DNA of 64,000 nt. Origin: DASWOJ01 sp964250755. Lineage in GTDB: Bacteria > Pseudomonadota > Alphaproteobacteria > Acetobacterales > Acetobacteraceae. This document shows, piece after piece, positions 23,628 to 32,105 of this stretch; position 1 is the stretch's first letter; every line of letters starts with the position of its first letter. The notes beneath the pieces were generated by a model that did not search any database, was not told where the DNA came from, and saw only the letters and a program-made list of their open reading frames with translations. The position numbers were made by a program, and so were the translations under genes. The stretch is from NCBI GenBank assembly GCA_964250755.1, contig CAXUHB010000003.1, positions 124,001 through 188,000 on the forward strand, in the 5' to 3' direction.

Positions 23628-24979
23628 AGGAAACTGAACCCCGCGCTGACCCGGTTGCGCGGCACCAGGTAGGACACGGTGCGGACGCGGTTCCGAACCT
23701 GGGAGCGCATTCCGCCGCCGCCGGCGGGGCCGCAGCACAGCAGGGCCAGCACCTCCTGCACCGCCTGGTCCACCGGGCGCCGGTCCCGCCCGGACACCGC
23801 CAGGCGCACGCGGACCTCCTGCATGTCGCCTGCCGCCGCGGCCAGGGTGCCGCCGTCGCCGTCGAACACGCTCAGCGCGCCGATCAGGTCCAGGCGGCGG
23901 CGCAGGTCCAGGCCGCGCAGGTCCAGGCGCTTGCCGATGACCTCCGCCGCCAGCCGGGCGCGGGCCAGGGCGTTCGGCCCGGCGTAGCTGATCTCGGCCT
24001 CGCCAATCCAGTCGCCGGGGAAGGACATGGTCGCCTTCAGGCTGGGCGGCGCCGGGCGTCCGCGGGCGCCGGTGACGGCCACGCGGTCCGGCCCGGCCTG
24101 CGCCAGGCGCACGCCCGTCACGTCCAGGGTCACGTCGGGCGTCAGGTAGGCCGCGGGGTCGTGGACCTCATACAGCACCTGCTCCGTCACGGTGCGCAGC
24201 GTGACGCAGCCGCCGGTGCCGGGGGGCTTGGTGATGACGGCGGACCCGTCTGCCAGGACTTCGGCGATGGGAAAGCCGATGGCCTCGGGCCGCGGCACGT
24301 CCTTGAACCCGGGGTCCGCGAAGTAGCCGCCCGTGACTTGCGACCCGCACTCCAGCAGGTGCCCCACCAGCGTGCCCGCCGCCAGCCGGTCCCAGTCGTC
24401 CCAGTCCCAGCCGAAGTGGGCCGCCAGCGGGCCGAGCGCCAGCGCCGGGTCGGCCACGCGGCCCGTCACCACGATCTCCGCCCCCGCCAGCAGCGCGTCG
24501 GCGATGGCGCGTGCGCCGAGATAGACGTTGGCGGCGACCAGGTCCGAGGCATCGCCGGCCAGGCCGGCGTCGCCCTCCCACACCTCCATGCCGTCCAGGT
24601 CCAGGCCGCCCAGGTCGTCCCCGTGGACCACGGCGATGCGCGGCGGCGGCAGCCCGGCGTCGGTGGCCAGGCGGTGCAGCAGCCGGGCGGCGGCGGGCGG
24701 GTTGGCCGCGCCGAAGTTGCCGACGATGGGGATGCCCGCGCGCAGGCAGGCCGGCAGCACCGGGCCGACCAGCTCGGCCAGCAGCGGTTCATAGCCTGCG
24801 CCGGGGTCGGCGCGGCGGGCGACGTGGCCGAGGGCGAGGGTGCGCTCGGCCAGGGTCTCGAACATGATGGCGCCGGGGCGTCCGGAGCGGGCGATGGCGT
24901 CCACGACGGGGCCGGGCGCGTCGGTGCGGTCGCCGGAGAAGCCGGCGCCGCAGCCCATCAGGAACGCACCTGCGTCCAT
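23624..24979 (-). CDS. AtuA N-terminal-like (DUF1446) protein
   Basis: A 451-residue DUF1446 protein. Diagnostic stretches: MGCGAGFSGDR, GAIMFETLAERTLAL, GIPIVGNFGAANP, VVTGRVADPALALGPL and LVGHLLECGSQVTGGYF. In Pseudomonas the full-length AtuA is needed for growth on acyclic terpenes, but many DUF1446 genes occur in other catabolic settings. Start ATG 24979 has a strong GGGAGGAGGGG upstream. It heads a three-gene minus-strand operon with its C-terminal partner and an orphan binding protein, so a periplasmically captured organic acid is a reasonable substrate guess. Confidence 0.9.
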   Translation of the reverse strand: MDAGAFLMGCGAGFSGDRTDAPGPVVDAIARSGRPGAIMFETLAERTLALGHVARRADPGAGYEPLLAELVGPVLPACLRAGIPIVGNFGAANPPAAARLLHRLATDAGLPPPRIAVVHGDDLGGLDLDGMEVWEGDAGLAGDASDLVAANVYLGARAIADALLAGAEIVVTGRVADPALALGPLAAHFGWDWDDWDRLAAGTLVGHLLECGSQVTGGYFADPGFKDVPRPEAIGFPIAEVLADGSAVITKPPGTGGCVTLRTVTEQVLYEVHDPAAYLTPDVTLDVTGVRLAQAGPDRVAVTGARGRPAPPSLKATMSFPGDWIGEAEISYAGPNALARARLAAEVIGKRLDLRGLDLRRRLDLIGALSVFDGDGGTLAAAAGDMQEVRVRLAVSGRDRRPVDQAVQEVLALLCCGPAGGGGMRSQVRNRVRTVSYLVPRNRVSAGFSFL

Positions 24980-25062
24980 CCCTCCCCTCCTCCCGTATCG
25001 TTGAGGGGAGTGCAGCACGGTTCGCGCATGAGTGCGAGAGGGCGCGCGAGAGGGGCGCGGCG

Positions 25063-25611
25063 CTACATCGGGCCGTCCGGCACGTCCCTGGCCCAGAGCG
25101 CCGGCAGGGCGTCCTGGCCCGGCACCTGGTAGTGCCACCACTCCGACGCGATGTGCTGCCAGCCCACGGCGGCCATGATGCCCAGCAGCAGCGCGCGGTT
25201 GCGGATGGCGGCGGGCGGCAGGTCTAGCGCGGCATGGGCGGAGCGCGGCGTCATCTCGTCGAAGCCCGTGCCCATGTCCAGCGCCGCGCCGTCCGCGTCC
25301 GCGAGCGTCAGGTCCACCGCCACGCCCCGCGGGTGCATCCCGGTGCCGCCCGCGGGGTCGGCGACGAAGCGCGGGTCGGGCAGCGCCCGCCACAGCGCCC
25401 ACTGCGCGTCCACGGGACGGAAGGCATCGTAAACCCGCAGCCGCAGGCCCAGCACCGCCGCCCGCGCCGCCGCGTCCAGCAGCAGGCCGTGCGCCACGGG
25501 ATGCAGCAGCGCGACGGACCGCCGGTAGATGGGCGCACCCGTCAGATTGTCCGCCGTGGCATAGCGGAGATCGAGCAGGATGCCGTGGCCGGCGGTGAGA
25601 GGCAGGAACAT
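25063..25611 (-). CDS. D-alanyl-D-alanine dipeptidase (VanX/DdpX family)
   Basis: A 182-residue zinc dipeptidase of the VanX/DdpX family, hydrolysing D-Ala-D-Ala. The zinc and catalytic motifs are complete: GMHPRGVAVDLTLAD (His and Asp ligands) and SEWWHYQV (catalytic Glu and His ligand), plus YDAFRPVDAQ with the conserved arginine. There is no signal peptide, so it is cytoplasmic. No vanHA-type ligase or dehydrogenase is nearby, so a role in D-Ala-D-Ala recycling, as proposed for DdpX, is more likely than glycopeptide resistance. It is divergent from the FAH-family gene. Confidence 0.9.
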   Translation of the reverse strand: MFLPLTAGHGILLDLRYATADNLTGAPIYRRSVALLHPVAHGLLLDAAARAAVLGLRLRVYDAFRPVDAQWALWRALPDPRFVADPAGGTGMHPRGVAVDLTLADADGAALDMGTGFDEMTPRSAHAALDLPPAAIRNRALLLGIMAAVGWQHIASEWWHYQVPGQDALPALWARDVPDGPM

Positions 25612-25660
25612 CCTGGCAGCGTAGCGGGAGCGGGCGGGTTCGGCGATGCCGGGGACTGGC

Positions 25661-25686
25661 GCAGTTCTTCTAACTTCCAGAACTGC
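25661..25686. promoter_or_regulatory. Perfect inverted repeat in divergent promoter region (possible operator)
   Basis: GCAGTTCT (25661-25668) and AGAACTGC (25679-25686) form a perfect 8-bp dyad with a 10-base A/T-rich centre. It lies in the 198-bp divergent gap between the dipeptidase and the FAH-family gene, is clearly less GC-rich than its surroundings, and has the spacing of a dimeric repressor site. No regulator gene is adjacent. Confidence 0.4.
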
Positions 25687-25809
25687 AATTCCATGCGCGG
25701 CTGATGCGGGACACGCCGGGGCAACACCCGGGCTTCCCGTCCCGCCCTGCCCTGCTAAGGTCGCGCCAGAGCGGGACCACCCGCCGGATCGCATAGAGGG
25801 AGCACGACC

Positions 25810-26814
25810 ATGGCATCACGCCGCACGTTCATCGCCGGGGGCGCCGCCGGGCTGGCCGCCACAGTGGCCGCCGCCGGACCCGCCCAGGCCCAAGCGCCGG
25901 CCCAGCCCGCCATGCCGCCGCATCCCTTCGAGATGCCGCGCAACATGACGCTGCTGACCTTCCAGCGCGACGGCAAATATCTGCTGGGCGTCAAGACCAG
26001 CAAGGGCGTGCTGGACGTGACAGCGGCGGCGCAGGCGCTCAACCTGCCCGCGCCCGCCGACATGGACGACCTGCTGCAGAACGGACGCGGCGCGCTGATG
26101 CAGCCCATCGTGGACCGCGCGCCGGCCTCCGCCTACCTGGACGAATCCAAGCTCGCCTACGGCCCCGTCGTGACCCGGCCGCAGAAGATCATCATGATGG
26201 GCTTCAACTACCGCACCCATGCCGCCGAGACCGGGACGCCCATCCCCGCAGACCCGCCGCTGTTCAACAAGTTCAACAACGCGCTCAACCACCACGGCGG
26301 CACCATCAAGCTGCCCACCCTGGCCGCCAAGGAGTTCGACTACGAGATCGAACTGGTGATCGTGTTCGGCCGCCAGTGCCGGGACGTGTCCGAGGCCGAC
26401 GCCCTGAACTACGTGGCCGGCTACTGCACCGGCAACGACTTCAGCGCGCGGGACCTGCAGCGCCTGACCTCGCAGTTCATGATCGGCAAGACCCATGACG
26501 GCTTCGCGCCGCTGGGGCCGTACCTGGTGACGGCGGACCTGGTGCCCGACCCGAACAATCTGCGGATCGAGACGCGGGTGAACGGGGAGCAGCGGCAGGA
26601 CTGGAACACCAACGACATGATCTTCAACTGCCGCCAGCTCATCAGCTTCGCCTCCCGCATGATGACCATCCAGCCCGGCGACATCTTCTTCACCGGCACG
26701 CCGCAGGGGGTGATCCTGGGGATGCCGAAGGACAAGCGCGTCTGGCTGAAGGCGGGCGACAAGATCGCATGCAGCGTGGAGAAACTGGGGGAGCTGCGGT
26801 TCGACCTGGTCTAA
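25810..26814 (+). CDS. Fumarylacetoacetate hydrolase family protein with Tat-type leader
   Basis: A 334-residue FAH-fold enzyme, a group that includes acylpyruvases, 2-keto-pentenoate hydratases and other metal-dependent ring-cleavage-product enzymes. Metal ligands are visible as FDYEIELVIVFG (two Glu) and TGNDFSARDLQ (Asp). GDIFFTGTPQGV is another family mark. The N-terminus ASRRTFIAGGAAGLAATVAA is an RR-F leader with AQA site, so the protein appears to be exported in folded form, unusual for this normally cytoplasmic family. Start ATG 25810 follows GAGGGAGCACGACC. Confidence 0.9.
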   Translation: MASRRTFIAGGAAGLAATVAAAGPAQAQAPAQPAMPPHPFEMPRNMTLLTFQRDGKYLLGVKTSKGVLDVTAAAQALNLPAPADMDDLLQNGRGALMQPIVDRAPASAYLDESKLAYGPVVTRPQKIIMMGFNYRTHAAETGTPIPADPPLFNKFNNALNHHGGTIKLPTLAAKEFDYEIELVIVFGRQCRDVSEADALNYVAGYCTGNDFSARDLQRLTSQFMIGKTHDGFAPLGPYLVTADLVPDPNNLRIETRVNGEQRQDWNTNDMIFNCRQLISFASRMMTIQPGDIFFTGTPQGVILGMPKDKRVWLKAGDKIACSVEKLGELRFDLV

Positions 26815-26845
26815 TTGGGCGGCAGCGGCCCGGCAGGGCCGCCGG

Positions 26846-27055
26846 TCAGCGGTTGGCGGCCTTGTTGGTGCCGACGTTCTCATGCCACTCGACGGGCAGG
26901 CCGTCCCAGGCGGCAAGCTGCTTGCCGGGCCAGCGCTTGCGGACGTGGACGCGGAAGCCGTCGCCCGCGGCCTCGACATAGCCCGATTTGCCGTCGGTCA
27001 GCTTGAGATGCTGGGCCAGCGCCTCCGCCTGCTGCTGCATGTAGCTATCGCTCAT
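26846..27055 (-). CDS. Small hypothetical protein
   Basis: A 69-residue, soluble-looking protein (ALAQHLKLTDGKSGYVEAA, then VHVRKRWPGKQLAAWDGLP). I do not recognise it. Its codon use resembles neighbouring genes and it fills a gap between the FAH-family gene (convergent, 31 bp) and a repeat, so a real gene is plausible. AGAGG lies nine bases before the ATG. Confidence 0.5.
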   Translation of the reverse strand: MSDSYMQQQAEALAQHLKLTDGKSGYVEAAGDGFRVHVRKRWPGKQLAAWDGLPVEWHENVGTNKAANR

Positions 27056-27185
27056 CCCGGTCGTGCCTCTGTTGGATCAGCAGGATATGGGCATGGCGGC
27101 GCGGGTTCCCCAGGGCGGGCAGCGGGCGGGCAGCGGGCGGGCAGCGCCGCTGCGTGTTTGTTGCGTTGCTGTTTCCGCAAGCGCT

Positions 27186-27284
27186 CGTCATTGCGAGGCG
27201 CCCTTGCGCCGCGGCAATCCAGGGGCCGAAAAGGCTGTGCCGGCGGCCCCCCTATGCCGCGTCGCTTCACTCCTCGCAATGACG
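27186..27284. repeat. 99-bp inverted repeat, GCAATGACG family, copy 1
   Basis: CGTCATTGCGAGG (27186-27198) and CCTCGCAATGACG (27272-27284) are perfect 13-bp inverted ends. Inside lie GCGGCAATCCAGGGGCC and a decayed complement. A second copy of exactly the same length lies at 42198-42296, and fragments occur at 19774-19802, about 22165-22197 and about 44080-44112. It separates the small hypothetical gene from the AbgB-like gene; the rest of the 250-bp gap shows nothing. Confidence 0.85.
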
Positions 27285-27305
27285 GCGTAAAGAGGCGGCT
27301 TGCCC

Positions 27306-28736
27306 CTACACCCCTAGGCTCATCGCCCGGATCGGCGGCTGCACGTCGTCCGGCAGGGGGCACTTGTAGGGTGTCGCGCGGGTGCGCTCGGCCAGGTCGG
27401 CCTTGGCGCGGGCGATCAGGGCGGGGTCCTGCAAGGCGTCCAGGGCGGTGCCGGCCATCACCTTGGCGGTGTGGACCAGGCCCTTGTGCGCCGCGGGGCT
27501 TTTGCCCTGCGCCGTCAGTTGCCAGGAATGGAACGGCGTGCCCACCGCGCAGGTGGCGCCCCGGGCCTGCACCGTCGGCACCACCCAGGACACGTCGCCC
27601 ACGTCCGTGCTGCCGTTGCCGCCGCGCCCGCGCGCGCCGAACGGGATGATGAAGTCGCACATCTCCAGCTCCGGACGGTTCGGCAGCCCGGCGCGGTCGA
27701 ACGCCGCCGAGGTGTCGCCGGGCGTCAGCGTCGCGCGGATGCGCCGGGCATAGTCCCGGTCGGCGTCGTCGAAGGCGGGCGGACCCAGGCGCTCGAAGTT
27801 GTCGTGCATCGCCCGCTCCAGCGGCGTGTTGGCCATCAGGTTGCTGACGGCGCTGACCATCTGCGTCGTGACCACGGTGTCCGTCATCAGCGCGGCCCCG
27901 TCGGCAATGCGGCGGACGCGGCCCACCAGCTCCGTCAATTGCGCCAGGTCGGCGGCGCGGATCAGGTAGCGGACCTTGGCCCGGGCCTGCACCACGTTCG
28001 GCGCGATGCCGCCGGCGTCCAGGTAGGCGTAGTGGACGCGGGCGTCGTCCGGCATGTGCTCCCGCAGGTAGTTCACGCCGACGTTCATCAGCTCCACCGC
28101 GTCCAGCCCGCTGCGGCCCAGGTGCGGCGCGGCGGCGGCATGGGCGGACCGGCCCGTGAAGCTGAAGTCTATGCGCGTGTTGGCGAGGCTCACGGCCTCG
28201 TTCACGCCGGAGAACGAGGCGGGATGCCAGGAGATCGCGATGTCCACGTCCCGGAACGCCCCGGCGCGGACCATGAAGCCCTTGGCGGCCCCGCCCTCCT
28301 CCGCCGGGCAGCCGTAGTAGCGGACGCGGCCCGGTGTGCCGGTGGCGGCCAGCCAGTCCTTGACGGCGGCGGCGGCCAGCATGGCGGCGGACCCCAGCAG
28401 GTTGTGGCCGCAGCCGTGGCCAACGCCGCCCTGGCCGTCCACCGGCTGCGGCTGGTCCAGCCCGGCCGCCTGGCTCAGCCCCGGCAGCGCGTCGTATTCG
28501 CCCAGGATGGCGATGACGGGGCCGCCCTCCCCGGCCTCCGCCATCATGGCGGTCGGGATGCCGGCGACCTCGCGGGTGATGCGGAAGCCTTCCTGCTCCA
28601 GCATGGCCAGGTGCTCGGCGGCGGAGCGGTGCTCGCCATAGGCCAGCTCGGGTGTTTCCCAGACGCGGTCGGCCAGGGCGATATACTCGGCGCGCTTGCC
28701 GTCCACGATCTGCCAGATCTGCTCGGTGTTCCGCAT
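27306..28736 (-). CDS. M20 amidohydrolase, AbgB-like (aminobenzoyl-glutamate utilisation)
   Basis: A 476-residue M20D zinc amidohydrolase resembling subunit B of p-aminobenzoyl-glutamate hydrolase. Metal-binding motifs: VGHGCGHNLLG, and AEEGGAAKGFM with the catalytic Glu pair; a dimerisation-domain FSFTGRSAHAAAAPHLGRS and late HKGLVHTAK are also seen. No AbgA-type partner is encoded beside it, so it may act alone on an N-acyl or peptide-like substrate. Start ATG 28736 leads into NTEQIWQIVDGKR, typical for the subgroup. Confidence 0.9.
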   Translation of the reverse strand: MRNTEQIWQIVDGKRAEYIALADRVWETPELAYGEHRSAAEHLAMLEQEGFRITREVAGIPTAMMAEAGEGGPVIAILGEYDALPGLSQAAGLDQPQPVDGQGGVGHGCGHNLLGSAAMLAAAAVKDWLAATGTPGRVRYYGCPAEEGGAAKGFMVRAGAFRDVDIAISWHPASFSGVNEAVSLANTRIDFSFTGRSAHAAAAPHLGRSGLDAVELMNVGVNYLREHMPDDARVHYAYLDAGGIAPNVVQARAKVRYLIRAADLAQLTELVGRVRRIADGAALMTDTVVTTQMVSAVSNLMANTPLERAMHDNFERLGPPAFDDADRDYARRIRATLTPGDTSAAFDRAGLPNRPELEMCDFIIPFGARGRGGNGSTDVGDVSWVVPTVQARGATCAVGTPFHSWQLTAQGKSPAAHKGLVHTAKVMAGTALDALQDPALIARAKADLAERTRATPYKCPLPDDVQPPIRAMSLGV

Positions 28737-28897
28737 GGCACTGCCTCCGTTGCTGCTCCGCCCGTTATAGGCCGATGCCGGGCGGGGGGGACAAGGGGTG
28801 CTCCGTCTGCTGGCGGCACTTAGGCGCAGGCGGCATCCACTGTCAGCAGCGTGCCGCCGCGGGCGAGGCAGCCGCCGGGCAGTTGCGCCAAGCCGCG

Positions 28898-29461
28898 CTA
28901 TCCCCGGCCCGGGAAGGCCGCGGCCGCCGGCACGGCGGCGGCCTGCAAGGCGGCCGCGATGCCGGCCGCGTCGTCCAGGTGCAGCACCGGCACCGGGCAA
29001 CCCGGCAGCGCCGCGTCGGACGCCACGGCAAATACGAGGGGGTCGCCGGGATGCAGCAACGGCTTGCCGAGGGCGGCGCGGTGGACCTCGATCTTGGGGT
29101 GGGGATCGCGCTTGAAGCCCTCGATCAGCACCAGGTCCACCGGGGACAGGCGGGCCAGCAGGTCCGCCAGGTCCGGTTCCGGCGCGCCGCGGTGCTCGTG
29201 CATCAAGGCCCAGCGGGCGGCGGAGGCGACCAGGACCTCATGCGCCCCGGCCTGGCGGTGCTCCCAGGAGTCCTTGCCGGGCTGGTCCACGTCGAAGCCG
29301 TGATGGGCGTGCTTGATCGTGGAGACGCGCAGGCCCGCGCCGGTCAGCAGCGGGATCAGGCGGCGCAGCAGGGTGGTCTTGCCCGCGCCGCTCCAGCCGG
29401 CCAGGCCGGCTATGCGCACGAATGCGCCGGTGGCGGCGCGGGCATCGCCGCGGGGCGGCAC
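28898..29461 (-). CDS. mobB: Molybdopterin-guanine dinucleotide biosynthesis adaptor MobB
   Basis: A 187-residue P-loop GTPase that assists MobA in adding GMP to molybdopterin. It has Walker A GWSGAGKTTL, STIKHAHHGFDVDQPGKDS (the MobB-specific switch-like stretch), RWALMHEHRG, and LVLIEGFKRDPHPKIEV. Start GTG 29461 gives a short N-terminal extension; GTG 29419 (VRIAGLAGW) would begin at the core and is equally plausible. It is 7 bp downstream of the cyclic-di-GMP gene on the same strand. mobA is not in the window. Confidence 0.93.
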   Translation of the reverse strand: MPPRGDARAATGAFVRIAGLAGWSGAGKTTLLRRLIPLLTGAGLRVSTIKHAHHGFDVDQPGKDSWEHRQAGAHEVLVASAARWALMHEHRGAPEPDLADLLARLSPVDLVLIEGFKRDPHPKIEVHRAALGKPLLHPGDPLVFAVASDAALPGCPVPVLHLDDAAGIAAALQAAAVPAAAAFPGRG

Positions 29462-29468
29462 GGGGGCG

Positions 29469-31733
29469 TCAATGCGGATCAGCCCGCGTCCGGACGGCCC
29501 CGTGCGGCGCGGCGTCCTGCCGGGCCAGGCGGTCCAGCGCGGCGGCCCCGGTCATCGGGCGTCCCGTCAGGAAGCCCTGGACCAGCCGGCAGCCCAGGCT
29601 GCGCAGCACGTTCAACTGCTCCGGCGTCTCCACCCCTTCCGCGACGACGGACAGGCCGAGCCGGGCGCTGAGGGCCAGGACGGCCTCCACGATGGCCAGC
29701 GTGTCGCCGTCCCGGGTGATCCCCTCGATGAACGACTTGTCTATCTTGATGCGGTCGAACGGGAAGCGGCGCAGGTAGCTCAGGCTGGCGTAGGCCGTGC
29801 CGAAGTCGTCCAGGGTGATGCCGATGCCCTGTGAGCGCAGCGCGGCCATGTTGTCCAGCACCAGGGCGGCGTCGTCCAGCAGCAGGCCCTCGGTCACTTC
29901 CAGGTCCAGCCGTCCCGGGGCCAGGCCGGTGCAGGCCAGGATGCCGGCCACGCGCCGCGGCAGGTCGGGCTGGCGGAACTGCAGCGGCGACAGGTTGACC
30001 GCCAAGCGGACCGGGGGGTCCCATCCTGCGGCGTCCCGGCACGCGGCCTCCAGCGCCCATTCGCCCAGTGGGACGATCAGGCCCGTCGCCTCCGCCGAGG
30101 GTATGAAGCGCTCCGGCGGGATCGGCCCGCGGACGGGATGGGTCCAGCGCAGCAGCGCCTCGAACCCGACGACGCGCAGGCTGTCCGCGCTGCACAGGGG
30201 CTGGTAGGCGAGCGTGAACCCGGATTGGGCCAGCGCCTCCGCCATGTCCGCCTCAAGCTGCGCACGCTCCCGCAGGCGGGCGTTCATGCCGGGGTCGAAC
30301 AGGCAGAAGCCGTCGCGCCCGGTGCCCTTGACGCAGTACAAGGCGGTGTCGGCGTTGCGGAGCAGCAGGTCGGGCGTGTCGCCGTCCCCGGGGTGCAGGG
30401 CGATGCCGACGGAGCAGCCGATCATCAGGCGGTGCCCCCCGATGTCGAAGGGAAGGGCAAGCGCCTCGACCACGCGGGCGGCCAAGCCGAGGGCCGCGCC
30501 GGGCTGGTTGGTGTCAGCCTGCAGGATGGCGAACTCGTCCCCGCCCATGCGGGCCACCGTGTCCTCCTTGCGGACCGTGGCGCACAGGCGTCCGGCGACC
30601 GCGGCCAGCAGCTTGTCGCCGACGGCGTGGCCGCGCATGTCGTTGACCAGCTTGAAGCGGTCGAGGTCGAGATACAGCAGCGCCAGCCCGCGCCCGCCCT
30701 CCTTGGCGGCCTTGAGGGCCTGCGCCAGCACCTCGCCGAAGCGCAGCCGGTTGGCCAGCCCGGTCAGGTCGTCGTGGAGCGCCATGAAGCGGATGCGGTC
30801 CTCGGCGACCTTGCGGAGCAGGGCGGGGCGTATGGTGTTGGCGAGGGAGGCGATGTCCGCCACGACCTCCGGCAGGTCGGTGCGCACGGTGTTGAACGCG
30901 AGCGACACGCCGAAGCGCTCGTCCTGCACCCAGATCGGGTAGCTGATCTGGCACTTCAGGCCGGCTCTGATGGCAGTGTGCAGCAGGACGTAGCGCTCGG
31001 GGTTGCGGATTTCCGCATACATCATCACGCGCGGCTCGTTGCAGCGTATGGCGTCGGCAGTGAAGGAGTTGCCCCACATCATCGGGCTGGCCGGGGGCTG
31101 GCGGTAGTAGGAGTCCGCCGCGAGGTCGTCGGCGTTGTAGCGGCTCAGCTCCTCCAGCAAGTCGCCGGGAGCGGTCATGCGCCACATGCGGCCGATCAGG
31201 GCGTGGTGGCGGCTGCACAGCTCCTTCAGGATGTTGGCCAGCGCCCCGGCGATGGACCGCGCCTCCGCCACCAGATGCAGCATCCGTTCGTTCCGGGCCG
31301 CGCGCTGCAGCGCCTCCTGCAGGCCGGCGTCGCGCCTTTGGTGCGCCACCTCGTTGGCGGCCAGCCCTGCAAGCGCGGGCAGCAGGGACCCGGCCGGCGC
31401 GACCCCCTTGGGGCCGGAGCGGCGGACGCAGAACCAGCCGACCGTCTCGCCCTCCGGGGTCAGCAGAGGGACCGCCAGGACAGCGGCATCCCCGTGCGGG
31501 GACGGGGCGGCTGGCGATGCCCCGGCGGCCCCGTCCCGCACCGCGCGGCAGGCCTCCATCAGCGCCGATGCGTCCCCGGCGCACACGCCGGCGCTGGCCG
31601 CAAGGGTCAGCGCGCCGTCCCGCCCGCCGCCCCCGGTGAGCGCGATCAGCGCGGCGTCGGCCCCCAGGGCCTGCACGGCCAGCCGGGCCAGGCCGTCCAA
31701 CCCGGACCCATATCCCCCGGCGAACGCCGTCAC
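29469..31733 (-). CDS. GAF-GGDEF-EAL cyclic-di-GMP signalling protein
   Basis: A 754-residue cytoplasmic protein with an N-terminal GAF-like region (about 1-130), a second GAF-like sensor region (about 150-310), a GGDEF domain (about 320-480) and an EAL domain (about 495-745). The cyclase motif is intact (MGGDEFAI), with LALLYLDLDRFKLVND upstream. The phosphodiesterase domain keeps FEALLRW, NLSPLQF, LEVTEG and the DDFGTAY loop, so both activities are possible. No membrane segments. The start is uncertain: GTG 31733 begins just before the first domain, and longer in-frame sequence to 31982 is low-complexity. The sensor input is unknown. Confidence 0.88.
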   Translation of the reverse strand: MTAFAGGYGSGLDGLARLAVQALGADAALIALTGGGGRDGALTLAASAGVCAGDASALMEACRAVRDGAAGASPAAPSPHGDAAVLAVPLLTPEGETVGWFCVRRSGPKGVAPAGSLLPALAGLAANEVAHQRRDAGLQEALQRAARNERMLHLVAEARSIAGALANILKELCSRHHALIGRMWRMTAPGDLLEELSRYNADDLAADSYYRQPPASPMMWGNSFTADAIRCNEPRVMMYAEIRNPERYVLLHTAIRAGLKCQISYPIWVQDERFGVSLAFNTVRTDLPEVVADIASLANTIRPALLRKVAEDRIRFMALHDDLTGLANRLRFGEVLAQALKAAKEGGRGLALLYLDLDRFKLVNDMRGHAVGDKLLAAVAGRLCATVRKEDTVARMGGDEFAILQADTNQPGAALGLAARVVEALALPFDIGGHRLMIGCSVGIALHPGDGDTPDLLLRNADTALYCVKGTGRDGFCLFDPGMNARLRERAQLEADMAEALAQSGFTLAYQPLCSADSLRVVGFEALLRWTHPVRGPIPPERFIPSAEATGLIVPLGEWALEAACRDAAGWDPPVRLAVNLSPLQFRQPDLPRRVAGILACTGLAPGRLDLEVTEGLLLDDAALVLDNMAALRSQGIGITLDDFGTAYASLSYLRRFPFDRIKIDKSFIEGITRDGDTLAIVEAVLALSARLGLSVVAEGVETPEQLNVLRSLGCRLVQGFLTGRPMTGAAALDRLARQDAAPHGAVRTRADPH

Positions 31734-32105
31734 GCCGGGTCCAGGGCAAGATGCGGGAGGGTGGGCTGATGCTGCAACTGACCCTTTCGTCCCTTTGCCG
31801 CGAGGTTGAACCCGCGCATGCCGCCGGCCGCCGCCGCGGCAGGTGCGGCAACCAGGCCGCGCGGCCGGGCGTTGACCATGCCTGGGACTTGCTACCACGC
31901 CCTGGACGCCTCCAACAAGGAAGCCGGCCCCGCGTGCGAAGGAGCGCAGGCGCCTGCCGGGGAGGCCAGCCTGGCGGGGCACGGCCGGGCCGGGGCGGCA
32001 AGGGCGGCGTTGCCGCTGGGCGCCCGTGCGCTTGTGCGGCGGCCGGTTTCGGGCGAAAACCTCCGGCTTTCCAAGGCGGCTGGCATCCGGCGCCAGGAGC
32101 GCGAG
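31734..32105. other. Divergent intergenic region, no gene seen
   Basis: This 372-bp gap separates the cyclic-di-GMP gene from the glycosyltransferase operon and must hold both promoters. Reading frames cross it, but their translations are low-complexity Ala/Arg/Gly/Pro sequence without family similarity. No clear promoter hexamers, palindromes or RNA structure were recognised. Confidence 0.5.
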
